A stretch of 64,000 nucleotides of DNA. Origin: Gaiellasilicea sp963791905. GTDB lineage: Bacteria > Actinomycetota > Thermoleophilia > Gaiellales > Gaiellaceae. The stretch spans positions 434,001 to 498,000 of the forward strand of contig CAWBTX010000006.1 in the NCBI GenBank assembly GCA_963791905.1. The letters are read 5' to 3'. Both the position numbers and the translations under genes were made by a program. Below the pieces are notes generated by a model that was not told the origin of the DNA, did no database searches, and worked only from the letters and a program-made list of their open reading frames with translations. Positions within the stretch are counted from its first letter, which is position 1, and every line of letters starts with the position of its first letter. This document shows positions 62,684 through 64,000 of this stretch, in pieces.

Positions 62684-64000
62684 ATGGCTGTGGAGCAGCT
62701 CATCGCGGACCGATACGAGCTCGAGGACGTCGTCGGCACCGGCGGCATGGCGAGCGTCTATCGCGCCTACGACACGCTGCTCGAGCGGAACGTCGCGCTG
62801 AAGATCCTGCACGAGCACCACGGCGCCGACGACGACTACGTCGACCGCTTCCGGCGCGAGGCGCGGGCCGCGGCGCAACTCTCGCACCCGGGCATCGTCA
62901 CCGTCATCGACCGGGGCGAGGCCGACGGGCGCCAGTTCATCGTCTTCGAGTACGTCGACGGAGACACGCTCAAGGACCTGGTCGAGCGGTCCGGGCCGAT
63001 GCCGCCGCGCCGCGTGATCGAGCTCGGTCTCGAGATCTGCCGCGCGATCGCCTTCGCGCATCGACAGGGCGTCGTCCACCGTGACGTGAAGCCCCAGAAC
63101 GTGCTCCTCGACAGCGACGGCCGCGCCAAGGTGACCGACTTCGGCATCGCGCGGACGATCGAATCGGTGAGCCTGACCCAGAGCGGCACCATCCTCGGCA
63201 CGAGCCACTACATCTCGCCGGAGCAGGCGCGCAGCGAGGCCGTCGACGCGCAGAGCGACGTCTACTCGCTCGGCGTCGTCCTCTACGAGCTCCTCGTCGG
63301 CGAGGTGCCGTACGCCGGTGACAACTTCGTGAACGTGGCGGTGAAACACGTCAACGACCCTGTGCCGAGCGTGCTCGAGCGCCGCCCCGACTGCCCGCTA
63401 CGGCTCGCCGCGCTCGTCGAGCGGATGATGGCCAAGGCGCCCTCCGACCGCCCGGCGTCGATGGACGAGGTTGCGGACGAGCTCGAGGCGAGCCTCGCCG
63501 ACCTCGACTCGCGGGAGGACGGCGAGCCCACGATGATCCTGAAGAGTCCCGTCGCGGCGCCGCCGCGCCCCCGCCCGGGCCGCCGGCGGCAAGACCGACG
63601 CAGCCTCCTCGTGCTGCTGCCCCTGCTCGCGATCGCCGCCGCTGCGGCCGCCGCCTTCCTCCTGCTGCGCGACGACGGCGCCGCCCGTTCGGCGCAGAGC
63701 GGGCCGGCGAGACTCCTGGGCGTAGCCTCGTACGACCCGTTCGGGAACGACAAGATCGAGCATCCCGAGCGCGTTGCCGACGCCAACGACGGCGACCCCG
63801 CCACGTACTGGACGACCGAGAGCTACCAGGACTTCTCCGCGACGAAGGAGGGCGTCGGGCTCGTCCTCGATGCGGGGGCGGAACGCGACCTCTCGTCGCT
63901 CACGGTCACGACGGACACGCCGGGCTTCCAGGCCGAGATCCGGAGCGGCCCGTCCCGGACCGGGCCGTTCGAGACCGTCGTCGGCGCCTCGAAGACCGTC
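62684..64000 (+). CDS. PknB-type Ser/Thr protein kinase with C-terminal discoidin-like domain (cut by window edge)
   Basis: 439 residues in one open frame to the edge. Kinase: IADRYELEDVVGTGGMASVY (P-loop), VALKILHEHH (Lys), RQGVVHRDVKPQNVLLDSDG (catalytic Asp), KVTDFGIART, GTSHYISPEQARSEAVDAQS and SDVYSLGVVLYELLVGEVPY. A basic linker (RPRPGRRRQDRRS) precedes a membrane helix (LLVLLPLLAIAAAAAAAFLL). Outside is DPFGNDKIEHPERVADANDG, DPATYWTTESYQDF and LDAGAERDLSSLTVTTDTPG, a discoidin/F5-F8-type sugar-binding fold in place of the PASTA repeats of PknB. Ligand probably cell-wall sugar (inference). Confidence 0.9.
   Translation, partial: MAVEQLIADRYELEDVVGTGGMASVYRAYDTLLERNVALKILHEHHGADDDYVDRFRREARAAAQLSHPGIVTVIDRGEADGRQFIVFEYVDGDTLKDLVERSGPMPPRRVIELGLEICRAIAFAHRQGVVHRDVKPQNVLLDSDGRAKVTDFGIARTIESVSLTQSGTILGTSHYISPEQARSEAVDAQSDVYSLGVVLYELLVGEVPYAGDNFVNVAVKHVNDPVPSVLERRPDCPLRLAALVERMMAKAPSDRPASMDEVADELEASLADLDSREDGEPTMILKSPVAAPPRPRPGRRRQDRRSLLVLLPLLAIAAAAAAAFLLLRDDGAARSAQSGPARLLGVASYDPFGNDKIEHPERVADANDGDPATYWTTESYQDFSATKEGVGLVLDAGAERDLSSLTVTTDTPGFQAEIRSGPSRTGPFETVVGASKTV

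Overview
The window is a 64 kb stretch of very GC-rich DNA with dense genes, short intergenic gaps, many GTG starts and repeated 4-base ATGA/GTGA overlaps between neighbours. The gene content points to a free-living aerobic Actinomycetota bacterium: TreS-maltokinase-GlgE-GlgB, OpcA next to zwf, caa3-type oxidase, PknB-like kinase, EttA, dCTP deaminase and zinc-finger anti-sigma. The mix of secreted beta-sandwich proteins with this set suggests class Thermoleophilia (Gaiellales/Solirubrobacterales). That last step is inference from gene style, not from a marker gene. No rRNA, tRNA, phage, plasmid, CRISPR or transposase gene was recognised.

Layout. 1-7 kb: GlgE-pathway alpha-glucan cluster (glgB, mak, treS, glgE on minus; malQ divergent). 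7-12 kb: cytochrome oxidase II and I, heme o synthase with an extra N-terminal membrane region, a small membrane protein and an amidase. 12-14.8 kb: a secreted repeat protein and an inositol-phosphatase-like enzyme. 14.7-24 kb: pentose-phosphate cluster (opcA, zwf, gnd, pgi, tal, rpiB on minus; tkt on plus; a sugar kinase on minus). 24-28.5 kb: ABC-F ATPase, an ECF sigma factor with a DUF4349 membrane protein, and an ANTAR regulator. 28.5-33 kb: diheme cytochrome c, STAS protein, TPR protein, amidohydrolase, tatC and tatA. 33-38 kb: sufC, sufB, four tandem VOC (glyoxalase-fold) genes, sufD. 38-49 kb: beta-propeller protein, NADP-binding protein, queF, CapA-like protein, a large glycosidase-esterase fusion, YceH, a VOC protein, an MFS exporter and an FAD oxidase. 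49-53 kb: EttA, then a sigma/anti-sigma/hypothetical operon divergent from a second ECF sigma gene. 53-57.7 kb: MaoC-like protein, methyltransferase, LON-domain protein, sufS, sufU, Rieske protein, O-methyltransferase. 57.7-64 kb: a candidate self-contained small RNA/peptide locus, an epimerase, dcd, a DUF4015 glycoside hydrolase, pdxH, a class III aminotransferase and a kinase cut off by the window edge.

Many well-conserved genes are split between reading frames. Where the break could be reconstructed, it is nearly always one surplus base, in essential enzymes (oxidase I and II, transaldolase, transketolase, SufB). I read these as insertion-type sequencing errors, not gene decay, and annotate each such gene as one CDS across its break(s).

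The least explained content is non-coding. It includes two copies of an 11-bp phased repeat array, each preceded by a small palindrome with differing but self-complementary sequence; two long hairpin elements that share a 56-nt core whose central stem differs in sequence but still pairs; and a 260-bp intergenic unit at 57.7 kb with promoter-like boxes, a near-perfect Shine-Dalgarno, a 13-codon ORF, several hairpins and a terminator.
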